Assembly: GCA_002311645.1 (NCBI GenBank)
Contig: DBYW01000008.1
Location: 4,688-19,793 of the forward strand
Length of the DNA: 15,106 nt
Origin: Bacteroidales bacterium UBA1176
GTDB taxonomy: Bacteria > Bacteroidota > Bacteroidia > Bacteroidales > WCHB1-69
Direction of reading: 5' to 3'
This document shows positions 4,681 to 11,779 of the stretch, piece by piece. Position numbers and translations under genes: made by a program. The notes beneath the pieces were generated by a model. That model ran no database searches. It was not told where the DNA came from and saw only the letters and a program-made list of their open reading frames with translations. Every line of letters starts with the position of its first letter. Within the stretch, counting starts at the first letter, position 1.

Positions 4681-7194
4681 ATGAGCGCAACTCAATTTTC
4701 CTGGATTCCTTTTTATATGGAGCTTGCAAACAAGTTGCTCCTGTTAAAAAACAAGCATAGTGAACTTGTGGATTTTATCTACTCTTTGGACCGCGAATAT
4801 GTAAATTATATTCACAATGATGACGGAACCGATGTTTCCGACATTGACCCTTTTTCAGTATTTGCAATTTTTAATCGAAAAATCACAGACCAAAACCGAT
4901 TAAAGATTCTTCAACAATTCAAAAAACACTTCAATGTTGAAGCTGATATTCCAGAGGATTTCAATGGAATACCAGTACTTAATCCCCAAAAATCAACCTT
5001 CTTTTCTAGATCATCTGCTACGACTCAAATACCATTATTATGGGATTTGTTTGAATCTGTCATTGAGAAAAAGAATTCTTTTTCAGATTGTTTTGACAAG
5101 TTGCAGAAAACAAAAGGTGTTAAATGGAATATAACCATCGGTTTATATTGGATAAGGCCATATGATTATTTACCACTCGACAGAAATAGCAGAGATTATT
5201 TGCAAAACTTGGATTTTTCCGTGTTCTCTGAAAAAGAAATCACAGCCACTAATTACATTTCTTTGCAAAAAGAAATAAAATCAAAGATTACAGATAAATC
5301 TTTTGCTGAATTATCCTATGATGCTTGGCAAAATGAGCCCGAAGAAAATAAAAAGGTGCCCACAGAAAAATTGTGGATGTGGAACATAAAAGACCTTTCT
5401 ATCGATGGTTCAGATCCTTTTGAAAAGAACATAACAAAAATGGGGGGAGAAGTAAATGGTGAATTGGATTTCGAATCTTTTAATAACAAAAGTGAATTGC
5501 GTGCTGCATATCAGAAAGTGAGAGGCAATACCGACGTGTCAGTTCCAGATATGTATTGGAAGTTCATGAAAGAAGTGAAAACAAATGACTTGGTTGTTCT
5601 GTTTGACAGTCAAAAAGAAGGTGGTAGAATCAACCATTTATTGTATGGTTGGGGACGATTTATGTCTAATTGCAAATATGTTCCATCAGACAAAAACTCT
5701 ATTCAAAGGGATGTTGAATGGTATGAGCAATTGCCTGAACCTATAAAAGAAGATGCAACAAGTAACACACTATATTTTCATTCAATAGAAGGTGCAGAAG
5801 CAAACTATATAAAACAAATACTAGGCATTGATAACAAGCAAAATACATCTATTATGCAAGATATACAGAACCAAATGTATGTGACTTTTCTCAAAAGCAA
5901 CCACAACATTGTTTTAACTGGTGCACCGGGAACAGGTAAAACATACTTAGCCAAAGAAATAATTGCCAGAGCTATGGGCTGTACTGAAAACGAAATTGGT
6001 TTTGTCCAGTTTCACCCATCATACGATTACACAGACTTTGTTGAGGGATTAAGGCCATTTCACGACGACAATGGGAATGTAGGTTTTGAGCGAAAAGACG
6101 GTGTGCTTAAAGAATTCTGCAAGAAAGCAATCATCGCTAACTCTGCCGATGCCCCATTGGTGAATAAACTCAATTCAAACCCGATAGTTTGGAAAGTATC
6201 ATTGGCGGGTACAGGTGATAATCCTATTAGAAAAGATTGCCTTGAAAACGGATATATCCGTATCGGGTGGAGTGAATATGGGGACGTGGAGGATTTCTAT
6301 GATTACGATAATTTTTCGGTTGGTGGAAAAAACGTTTTAAGAGCTTTTCAAAGCCAAATGAAAGAAGGAGATATAGTTGTTTCATGTTATTCCGCCAAAG
6401 AAATTGACGCGATTGGCATTGTGACAGGGGAATATGAATATCGAAGCGTTGGTGATAAATATCCTCGTTATCGTAAAGTAGAATGGCTTGTCAAGAATAT
6501 TCGTGAAAATATTGTCAATATTAATGGAAATAGAGCCTTTACATTATCAACGATATACAAATCAGGCATTTCAGTCGAGAATGTGCTGAAAATAGTTGAC
6601 AAAAGTGTTCCCATATCAAATACCACTAAAAAGCCATTCGTTTTCATCATCGATGAAATCAACAGAGGTGAACTATCGAAAATTTTCGGAGAACTGTTTT
6701 TTGCTATCGACCCCGGATATCGTGGCGAGAAGGGGCGTGTAGAGACTCAATACCAGAATCTTGTAGAACCTGGCGACCTTTTCGATAAAGGATTCTTTGT
6801 CCCTGAGAATGTCTATATCATCGGCACGATGAACGATATTGATCGCGGTGTGGAAAGTATGGATTTTGCTATTCGCAGACGTTTTGCTTGGTTAGAGGTA
6901 AAGGTGGAAGACAGGGTGTTGATGCTTGATGAAGAAATCCCTGAGTTGAGCGATGCCGCCAAGCGTTGTATGAACTCGATCAATGCCGCTTTGAAAGAAA
7001 AAGCAATTGGTCTGACCAGCGCATACGATATCGGACCCGCCTATTTCTTGAAATTAAAACAATATGGCGGGGATTTCGAGAAACTGTGGAACTACCATAT
7101 CAAGGGTGTTGTGACGGAATATCTCCGAGGCACACGAGATATTGAGGGGAAAGTTGCAATGCTGAAAGAAGCATTTGACGCATATAAAGATTAG
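4681..7194 (+). CDS. mcrB: McrB-like NTPase of a modification-dependent restriction system, with EVE/PUA-like insertion
   Basis: An 837-aa motor and DNA-reading subunit of an McrBC system. Residues 1-~190 are a helical domain seen in many McrB relatives (VFAIFNRKITDQNR, GLYWIRPYDYLPLDRN). Residues ~230-350 resemble a weak PUA/EVE-like fold (LWMWNIK, NDLVVLF, GWGRF, DVEWYEQL). The AAA+ core starts with Walker A GAPGTGKT (414-421), then the McrB hallmark FVQFHPSYDYTDFVEGLRP (441-459). Residues ~500-645 are an insertion with EVE-like features: VWKVSL, GYIRIGW (524-530), GDIVV (563-567), IGIVTGEYEY, YRKVEWL. The core resumes with Walker B FIIDE (Asp 658, Glu 659) and INRGELSKIFGELFF. The signature MNDIDRG (Asn 718) corresponds to MNxxDR[S] of McrB GTPases, and Arg 732-734 supply the finger region. 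It should form a hexameric NTPase ring that activates McrC. AT-rich codon use differs from flanking chromosomal genes. Confidence 0.9.
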   Translation: MSATQFSWIPFYMELANKLLLLKNKHSELVDFIYSLDREYVNYIHNDDGTDVSDIDPFSVFAIFNRKITDQNRLKILQQFKKHFNVEADIPEDFNGIPVLNPQKSTFFSRSSATTQIPLLWDLFESVIEKKNSFSDCFDKLQKTKGVKWNITIGLYWIRPYDYLPLDRNSRDYLQNLDFSVFSEKEITATNYISLQKEIKSKITDKSFAELSYDAWQNEPEENKKVPTEKLWMWNIKDLSIDGSDPFEKNITKMGGEVNGELDFESFNNKSELRAAYQKVRGNTDVSVPDMYWKFMKEVKTNDLVVLFDSQKEGGRINHLLYGWGRFMSNCKYVPSDKNSIQRDVEWYEQLPEPIKEDATSNTLYFHSIEGAEANYIKQILGIDNKQNTSIMQDIQNQMYVTFLKSNHNIVLTGAPGTGKTYLAKEIIARAMGCTENEIGFVQFHPSYDYTDFVEGLRPFHDDNGNVGFERKDGVLKEFCKKAIIANSADAPLVNKLNSNPIVWKVSLAGTGDNPIRKDCLENGYIRIGWSEYGDVEDFYDYDNFSVGGKNVLRAFQSQMKEGDIVVSCYSAKEIDAIGIVTGEYEYRSVGDKYPRYRKVEWLVKNIRENIVNINGNRAFTLSTIYKSGISVENVLKIVDKSVPISNTTKKPFVFIIDEINRGELSKIFGELFFAIDPGYRGEKGRVETQYQNLVEPGDLFDKGFFVPENVYIIGTMNDIDRGVESMDFAIRRRFAWLEVKVEDRVLMLDEEIPELSDAAKRCMNSINAALKEKAIGLTSAYDIGPAYFLKLKQYGGDFEKLWNYHIKGVVTEYLRGTRDIEGKVAMLKEAFDAYKD

Positions 7195-7202
7195 GTCGGT
7201 AA

Positions 7203-8510
7203 ATGGCAGGAACGGTTTCCATACCAGATAATGCTTTCGAGAAGAGACTCTCCCTGAGTGAAGAACAGTGGGAGGATCTGTCGCTGATTGCCGGTCGTAC
7301 TGTTAAGAACCTGTGCGATCGAGATGAAACTGGCACGTCTCTACTTGTCTTTCCTGATAGTCTTGATAATTATGGGGACAAGATTGGCGACAATACCATC
7401 ATTGATATCCAAGACAATGCCATCTCATCAGGTAATCTGATGGGTTTTGTCGGCTGCCGAGAAACAAAACTACGTATCCATTCCAGATTCGATCTTGAAG
7501 AGAATGACTACTTTATGCATTATCTTCTGGAAAAAGTGTTCTCGGTGAATATGTTTGACTTGAAGTACAACACCAATTCAGAATCGGTGTTTGATTTCGT
7601 GCTGTTCCTATTCCCTTACTTTTTGAAACGAGCGCTGTCGCAAGGATTGTACAAAGAATATGTGACTTATCATCGCAACGACAATCGGGTGAGGGGCGTT
7701 ATAGAAGTCTCTCGGCATATTCGTCTCAACATCCCATTTACAGGAAATGTGGCATATGTGACTCGTGAACACACATCAGACAATAATCTAATGGAACTTA
7801 TTCGCCATACAATTGAGTATATCCGTTCAAAGGAGTTCGGTGCTGTGATCTTGTCGTATGATGAGGAAACGAAGGCAAACATCTCATTGGTTGTAGAAGC
7901 GACACCAACCTATGAAAAGAACGAAAGAACAAAAATCATCAGTAAAAATCTCCGTTCTAAAATTCATCCGTACTACTCTGAATACGATCCTTTGCGAAAA
8001 CTTTGCATCCAAATCCTGCGGCAAGAAGAAATTAAATACGGCAATGATGATGATACCGTATATGGTATTCTTTTCGATGGTGCGTGGTTATGGGAAGAGT
8101 ATTTGAATACAATCTTGAGTGGACTCGGATTCAAGCATCCTGAGAACAAACTCAGCCGGGGTGCCATTCATCTGTTTACACCTAAACGCGGACCGCGTTA
8201 TCCTGATTTTTACAACGACTCAATGGTCCTTGATGCCAAATACAAGCGTTACGCTGAGAGTGGAATTACTGGAATCGGTAGAGAGGATCTTGCCCAGGTC
8301 ATTTCATATATGTATATCAAGCAATTGCCCATAGGTGGATTTTTAGTGCCAGGAGGAGATTCTGTCCAAAAGTTAAGCGAAACACTTCACGGTTATGGTG
8401 GTACGATGTTCCTGTTGAACTTGCCCATTCCTCAGAATGCCGTATCCTATGAAGACTTTTGCGGTCAGATGTCTATTGCTGAAAAGGAATTCGTGCAATT
8501 AGTAAAATAA
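7203..8510 (+). CDS. mcrC: McrC-like PD-(D/E)XK nuclease subunit
   Basis: A 435-aa protein starting 8 nt after the mcrB stop, so almost certainly co-transcribed. Residues 1-~230 form the N-terminal domain that in McrC contacts the McrB ring; it includes DNYGDKIGDNTIIDIQDNA and an arginine-rich stretch (NRVRGVIEVSRHIR). The C-terminal half is the nuclease: Glu 298/299 in AWLWEEYL, Asp 335 in YPDFYND, Asp 344 and Lys 346 in DAKYK, and Gln 365 with Tyr 369 in a QxxxY motif. All catalytic residues of a PD-(D/E)XK fold are present, so the enzyme should be active. With McrB it would cut DNA carrying modified bases. The length is normal for the family. Confidence 0.92.
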   Translation: MAGTVSIPDNAFEKRLSLSEEQWEDLSLIAGRTVKNLCDRDETGTSLLVFPDSLDNYGDKIGDNTIIDIQDNAISSGNLMGFVGCRETKLRIHSRFDLEENDYFMHYLLEKVFSVNMFDLKYNTNSESVFDFVLFLFPYFLKRALSQGLYKEYVTYHRNDNRVRGVIEVSRHIRLNIPFTGNVAYVTREHTSDNNLMELIRHTIEYIRSKEFGAVILSYDEETKANISLVVEATPTYEKNERTKIISKNLRSKIHPYYSEYDPLRKLCIQILRQEEIKYGNDDDTVYGILFDGAWLWEEYLNTILSGLGFKHPENKLSRGAIHLFTPKRGPRYPDFYNDSMVLDAKYKRYAESGITGIGREDLAQVISYMYIKQLPIGGFLVPGGDSVQKLSETLHGYGGTMFLLNLPIPQNAVSYEDFCGQMSIAEKEFVQLVK

Positions 8511-8543
8511 TTTTCATTTATTGCCATTGAAACATCCTCGTTT

Positions 8544-8852
8544 ATGACCGAAATCACGCAACTGCCCCAAGAATCACCGGAAGACCTGGAAAGAGTGCGC
8601 CGATTCATCAATTCGCACGAGTGGCATTTCGCCAAGACAATGCCGCAGATTCCCCATTGGTATTGCCTGCTGAAGGACAAGAACGATGTCGAGGAGTTCC
8701 GTTGGTTTGCCGCGCATATACGAAAATACAGCCGGCCTGGGCAATTCTACGGGCGGACTTACTACTATTACTATTTGGATGATTACAAATACTGGTGGAT
8801 GGACCCCACCGTTGAAGAGTGCGACCTTATCAATCGCGATAGGGTGAGATAA
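8544..8852 (+). CDS. Conserved-looking hypothetical protein, 102 aa
   Basis: The gene begins 33 nt after mcrC on the same strand and may belong to its transcript. The protein is soluble, with an acidic N-terminal helix, then EWHFAKTMPQIPHWYCLLKD, then a very aromatic stretch YYYYYLDDYKYWWMD (about residues 75-89). I believe the WHFAKTMPQIPHWY block occurs in small bacterial proteins of unknown function, but I cannot assign a family. No signal peptide, membrane segment or catalytic motif is obvious. GC content is closer to the chromosomal genes than to mcrBC. The aromatic cluster could make a binding groove; this is a guess. Confidence 0.7.
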   Translation: MTEITQLPQESPEDLERVRRFINSHEWHFAKTMPQIPHWYCLLKDKNDVEEFRWFAAHIRKYSRPGQFYGRTYYYYYLDDYKYWWMDPTVEECDLINRDRVR

Positions 8853-8933
8853 TATCGATGTTAACGCGGGAGCTCATAATGAAGGAAATAGTGAAATCGT
8901 TATCGGAAAACGGACTGATATAAATCAAAAAAT

Positions 8934-9233
8934 ATGGAAACACTGAAATACAAAGGATTTATCGGCAGCGTCGAGATAGAACCTGAAGATATGTCGTTAT
9001 ACGGCAAGGTGCTCGGACTCGACAGCAAGACACTCATTATGTTCGAGGGCAGGGACGTTGCGGAGCTCACGGCCGACTTCCGCAATGCCGTTGACTTCTA
9101 CATTGCATATTGCAACGAGAACGGCATTCCAGTCCGCAAGTCATACAGCTAAATCATCAACGTAAGACTCCCGCAGGACCTGTACGCAAGGGCTTGCAAG
9201 TACGCCAAGGAACTCGGTGAGAGCCTCAAGTGA
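8934..9233 (+). pseudogene. HicB-type antitoxin gene interrupted by an in-frame TAA
   Basis: The first 72 codons give the HicB RNase-H-like domain: LKYKGFIGSVEIEPED, then YGKVLGLDSKTLIMFEG, then ELTADFRNAVDFYIAYC. The frame stops at TAA (9150-9152) just after KSYS. In the same frame after that stop the sequence continues as INVRLPQDLYARACKYAKELGESL up to TGA at 9231-9233. This is the usual HicB C-terminal ribbon-helix-helix (FNVRxPxxLHxxAxxxAxxxGxSLN), itself cut short. One nonsense mutation thus separates the toxin-neutralising domain from the DNA-binding part. No intact hicA is visible; a 14-codon frame at 8879-8923 (MKEIVKSLSENGLI) could be the first helix of one. If translated, the 72-aa product could still bind a HicA but not repress the operon through the RHH. 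Confidence 0.75.
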
Positions 9234-9359
9234 GGAACTAACGAAAATATTTTTGTATAACAAAAAATGCACTTTGCATCCTCAACATGAATATGCTATG
9301 CGCAAAGAAGAAAATCAGTAATTATAAAACAAATCTAATCGCGTTTGGGCGTTTTTTTA

Positions 9360-9367
9360 TAATTTTG
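9360..9367 (+). promoter_or_regulatory. -7 promoter box for the T9SS-exported protein
   Basis: TAATTTTG matches TAnnTTTG and lies 21 nt before the start codon at 9389. A second match, TATTTTTG, is at 9248-9255. The short leader predicted from the near box is normal for Bacteroidota. Confidence 0.45.
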
Positions 9368-9388
9368 CACTTTCTAAACTTTACTAAT

Positions 9389-11455
9389 ATGAAACGTGTA
9401 TTTGTACTATTTTTAGCTTTTTGCTTCCTCTTCTCCTTGAATTTGAATGCCCAAACGCAGGACAGCACCATCGCCATACCCAACCCCAGTTTCGAGAGCT
9501 GGTCAACGGGCAGCGGATACAGCGTCACGGTCCTCTTTTTTCCCCTGTCGGTGTACAGCAGCTACACCTACCCCACGGGGTGGAACTACCCGACTTATCC
9601 CGTGAACGAGACCGTCACCTACAGCGGGATGAACGTCAATGTGAACACCAACCTACCCTTGCTGAAGGTGGCGAATGAGACTAGCAGCGTGCCCAACGGC
9701 TCGCACGCCCTCAAGATGCAGAGCTTTATGCTCTCTGATATCATCAGTTCCACCGTTTATGGCCTTGCATCCTCGTCGCTGGACCCGATGCTGACCACGA
9801 CCGTGTTCCCCACGGTGCTCTCCACCGGAAATGTTGACATCGACAACCTGCTGCCCCTGCTGAGCACGCTGACCGCGAACCTCGGGAACCTGTCGCAGGT
9901 GCTCTCCACCTTTGTCAATGTGGACATCAACACCCTGATAGATGGCGGCGTCTCCCTGAACGGCGTGCAGCCCAGTAAGCTGACCGGATATTACAAATAC
10001 ACCTCTGCCACGAGTGGTGACAACGGGGGCGTCTTGATCCTCGGCACCAAGTACAATACGACCACGCACCGTCGCGAGGCCGTGGGTGGCGGCTATACCG
10101 TGGCCCTGACCGACACTGCCAGTTATGCGCCCTTTGAAGTGCTTTACACACCTCTCTCAGAGGTTAATTCATCCTATCCATATATGGAGGCCGACTCGTT
10201 GATCATTATGATGCTCTCCTCGGCCAATGCGACCCCGCAGCAGGGCTCGGCCCTGTTCCTGGACAACCTCCAGCTCCTGGCCGTTACATCCCCGACACCG
10301 ACAGACACCTGCGCCGCGGTGGCCAACCTGACCGTCCAGGGTGTGGACACGATGCACGCCACCCTGAACTGGACCTGCACGGGAACGCCCGACCACTTTG
10401 AGCTGGAGTACGGCGTACAGGGCTTTGCCCACGGCAGCGGCACCACGGTGAACGTCAACGGCAACACGTACACCCTCTCGTCGCTACAGCCCGACACCCA
10501 TTACGACGCGTATGTGCGCAGCGTCTGCAGCAGCACGTTGGCAAGCGACTGGGTGATGGTCTCTTTCCACACCGACACGTTAGTGCCGCCGGTTATTCCC
10601 GAACCCGACACCTGCAGCGCGGTTTTCAACCTGCACGTCATTGAAGTGGACACCAACTCCGCCACCATAGGCTGGGCCTTTGAGGGCGATGTCCTTGATT
10701 TTGAAGCGGAGTACGGCGCCCAGGGATTCACCCAGGGCAGCGGCACAACCCTCCATCCCAGCGAGAGCTTTTTGCACCTCTCCAACCTGCAACCCGGCAC
10801 CTGTTACGACATCTACGTGCGCTGCGGATGCGGTAGCAACCTCTGGGGCAACTGGTCCTCCATCACTTTCTGCACCGACACGCTGGTGCCGCCGGTCATT
10901 CCCGATCCGGATACCTGCAGTGCGGTTTTCAACCTGCACGTCATCAATGTGGACACCACAAGTGCCACGATAGGCTGGGCCTTTGAAGGCGATCCCGACC
11001 AGTTTGAGGCAGAATATGGGATTCAAGGATTCACACAAGGCAACGGCACCACAGTCCACCTCACCGAAAGTTATCTGTATCTGCAGGATCTGCTTCCCGG
11101 CACCTGCTATGACGTGTACGTGCGCTGCTTGTGCGACACCCTCGGAGGCGAGTGGTCTATGATCACTTTCTGTACCGACACATTGGTTCCGCCGGTCATC
11201 GACACTGTGGGCATCCATAACTATGTCAATTGTGAGGTGAAGATATACCCGAATCCGGCGTACGGGCACTGCACACTGCATTTCGGTCAGGAACGGCCTG
11301 AAATGGTGCGGCTGTATGCCATCACAGGAGAACTTTTGCAGGAAATTGTCCCGCAAAAGGAGACCTTGGAGTTGCGTTTGCTGGAGAGAGGTGTTTTCCT
11401 GCTCTATTGTGAGATGAAGAGTGGGGTAGTTGTGCGGAAAATCGTCAACCGGTAG
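9389..11455 (+). CDS. Secreted surface protein with three fibronectin type III repeats and T9SS sorting domain
   Basis: A 688-aa exported protein. I start it at ATG 9389, because it gives a clean signal peptide (MKRVFVLFLAFCFLFSLNLNA, cleavage before QTQD) just after a -7 box; an in-frame ATG at 9287 would put 34 odd residues in front. Residues 25-300 look like a jelly-roll, PCMD/carbohydrate-binding-like domain (IPNPSFESWSTG, PTGWNYP, NGSHALKM, SKLTGYYKYTS, ALFLDNLQLL). Three repeats of 101 residues follow, starting at DTC 306, 407 and 508; each has a fibronectin III pattern (LQPGTCYDIYVRC, then W, then TFCTDTLVPPVI). Residues ~615-688 are a type A T9SS sorting domain (KIYPNP, VRLYAITGELLQE, LLERGVFLLY, VVRKIV), which directs passage through the outer membrane by the Por system and cell-surface attachment. 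The ligand is unknown. Confidence 0.88.
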   Translation: MKRVFVLFLAFCFLFSLNLNAQTQDSTIAIPNPSFESWSTGSGYSVTVLFFPLSVYSSYTYPTGWNYPTYPVNETVTYSGMNVNVNTNLPLLKVANETSSVPNGSHALKMQSFMLSDIISSTVYGLASSSLDPMLTTTVFPTVLSTGNVDIDNLLPLLSTLTANLGNLSQVLSTFVNVDINTLIDGGVSLNGVQPSKLTGYYKYTSATSGDNGGVLILGTKYNTTTHRREAVGGGYTVALTDTASYAPFEVLYTPLSEVNSSYPYMEADSLIIMMLSSANATPQQGSALFLDNLQLLAVTSPTPTDTCAAVANLTVQGVDTMHATLNWTCTGTPDHFELEYGVQGFAHGSGTTVNVNGNTYTLSSLQPDTHYDAYVRSVCSSTLASDWVMVSFHTDTLVPPVIPEPDTCSAVFNLHVIEVDTNSATIGWAFEGDVLDFEAEYGAQGFTQGSGTTLHPSESFLHLSNLQPGTCYDIYVRCGCGSNLWGNWSSITFCTDTLVPPVIPDPDTCSAVFNLHVINVDTTSATIGWAFEGDPDQFEAEYGIQGFTQGNGTTVHLTESYLYLQDLLPGTCYDVYVRCLCDTLGGEWSMITFCTDTLVPPVIDTVGIHNYVNCEVKIYPNPAYGHCTLHFGQERPEMVRLYAITGELLQEIVPQKETLELRLLERGVFLLYCEMKSGVVVRKIVNR
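10304..11206 (+). repeat. Three tandem ~303-bp fibronectin III repeat units
   Basis: Units start at 10304, 10607 and 10910, exactly 303 bp (101 codons) apart. Units 2 and 3 share long near-identical DNA blocks (for example TGCGGTTTTCAACCTGCACG in both), so that duplication is recent; unit 1 is more diverged. The linker DTLVPPVI recurs after each unit. Confidence 0.85.
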
Positions 11456-11497
11456 CCGTATTTATAGCAGGGTATGAGTGCTACGGATAACCGGTTG
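11446..11497 (+). terminator. Stem-loop overlapping the stop codon of the T9SS protein gene
   Basis: CAACCGGT (11446-11453) and then CCGTA (11456-11460) pair with TACGG (11482-11486) and then ACCGGTTG (11490-11497), with a small bulge and a ~21-nt loop. No U-run follows, so it is not a classic intrinsic terminator. It may stabilise the mRNA 3' end or block read-through into the pseudogene. Confidence 0.3.
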
Positions 11498-11769
11498 CTA
11501 TGTAAAGATCCTTTCATCGGCATCAACAGGCACTGTATTGGCGTGGATGGAGAAGGCATCACTACGCTGGCAGCCTTTCACGGATGTCCGCTGCATTGTC
11601 GCTATTGATAGAACTCACGTGGACTGGCGGAGGCGAAGGCGCGGTGGCACACCCCGGAGACCCTCTGTCAGAAACTGCTCATTGACAACCTCTACTTGAT
11701 GGCCATCGGTGGCGGAGTCTGCTTCGGCGGCGGTAAGCCCCTGCTCTGCTACGCATACGTCCTCGTACA
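11474..11769 (+). pseudogene. Decayed radical SAM (glycyl-radical-activase-like) gene
   Basis: From ATG 11474 the frame reads MSATDNRLLCKDPF, INRHCIGVDGEGITTLAAF, HGCPLHCRY and then TGA TAG (11606-11611). In the same frame after the stops it continues WHTPETLCQKLLIDNLYLMA, IGGGVCFGGGKPLL. This is the start of a radical SAM protein related to pyruvate formate-lyase activating enzymes: CX3CX2C binds the 4Fe-4S cluster and GGGEP binds SAM. Cys 1 and Cys 2 are present (11585 and 11597), the third Cys codon is now TGA, the next codon is TAG, and GGGEP has become GGGKP (AAG at 11735). The remaining ~150 or more residues are gone; the sequence runs into the convergent TonB gene. The gene is dead by several independent lesions. 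Confidence 0.8.
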
Positions 11770-11779
11770 CCGGGGGCCG

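Noticed and set aside
9267..9279. ATGCA-CTT-TGCAT hairpin before the T9SS protein gene
   Set aside because: A 5-bp stem in AT-rich DNA is expected by chance and is not linked to a gene end or a repeat family.
10580..11356. Minus-strand open frame (258 codons) opposite the fibronectin repeat gene
   Set aside because: It mirrors the repeat structure of the real plus-strand gene, lacks any domain signature, and the plus strand has signal peptide, repeats and sorting domain.
11606..11608. TGA at the third cysteine of CX3CX2C read as selenocysteine
   Set aside because: The very next codon is TAG, the SAM-binding GGGEP motif is also mutated, and the 3' half of the gene is missing; decay explains all of this more simply.
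11478..11699. 73-codon plus-strand frame MLRITGCYVK...
   Set aside because: It overlaps the radical SAM relic in another frame and has no protein-like conservation; the relic frame carries the recognisable motifs.
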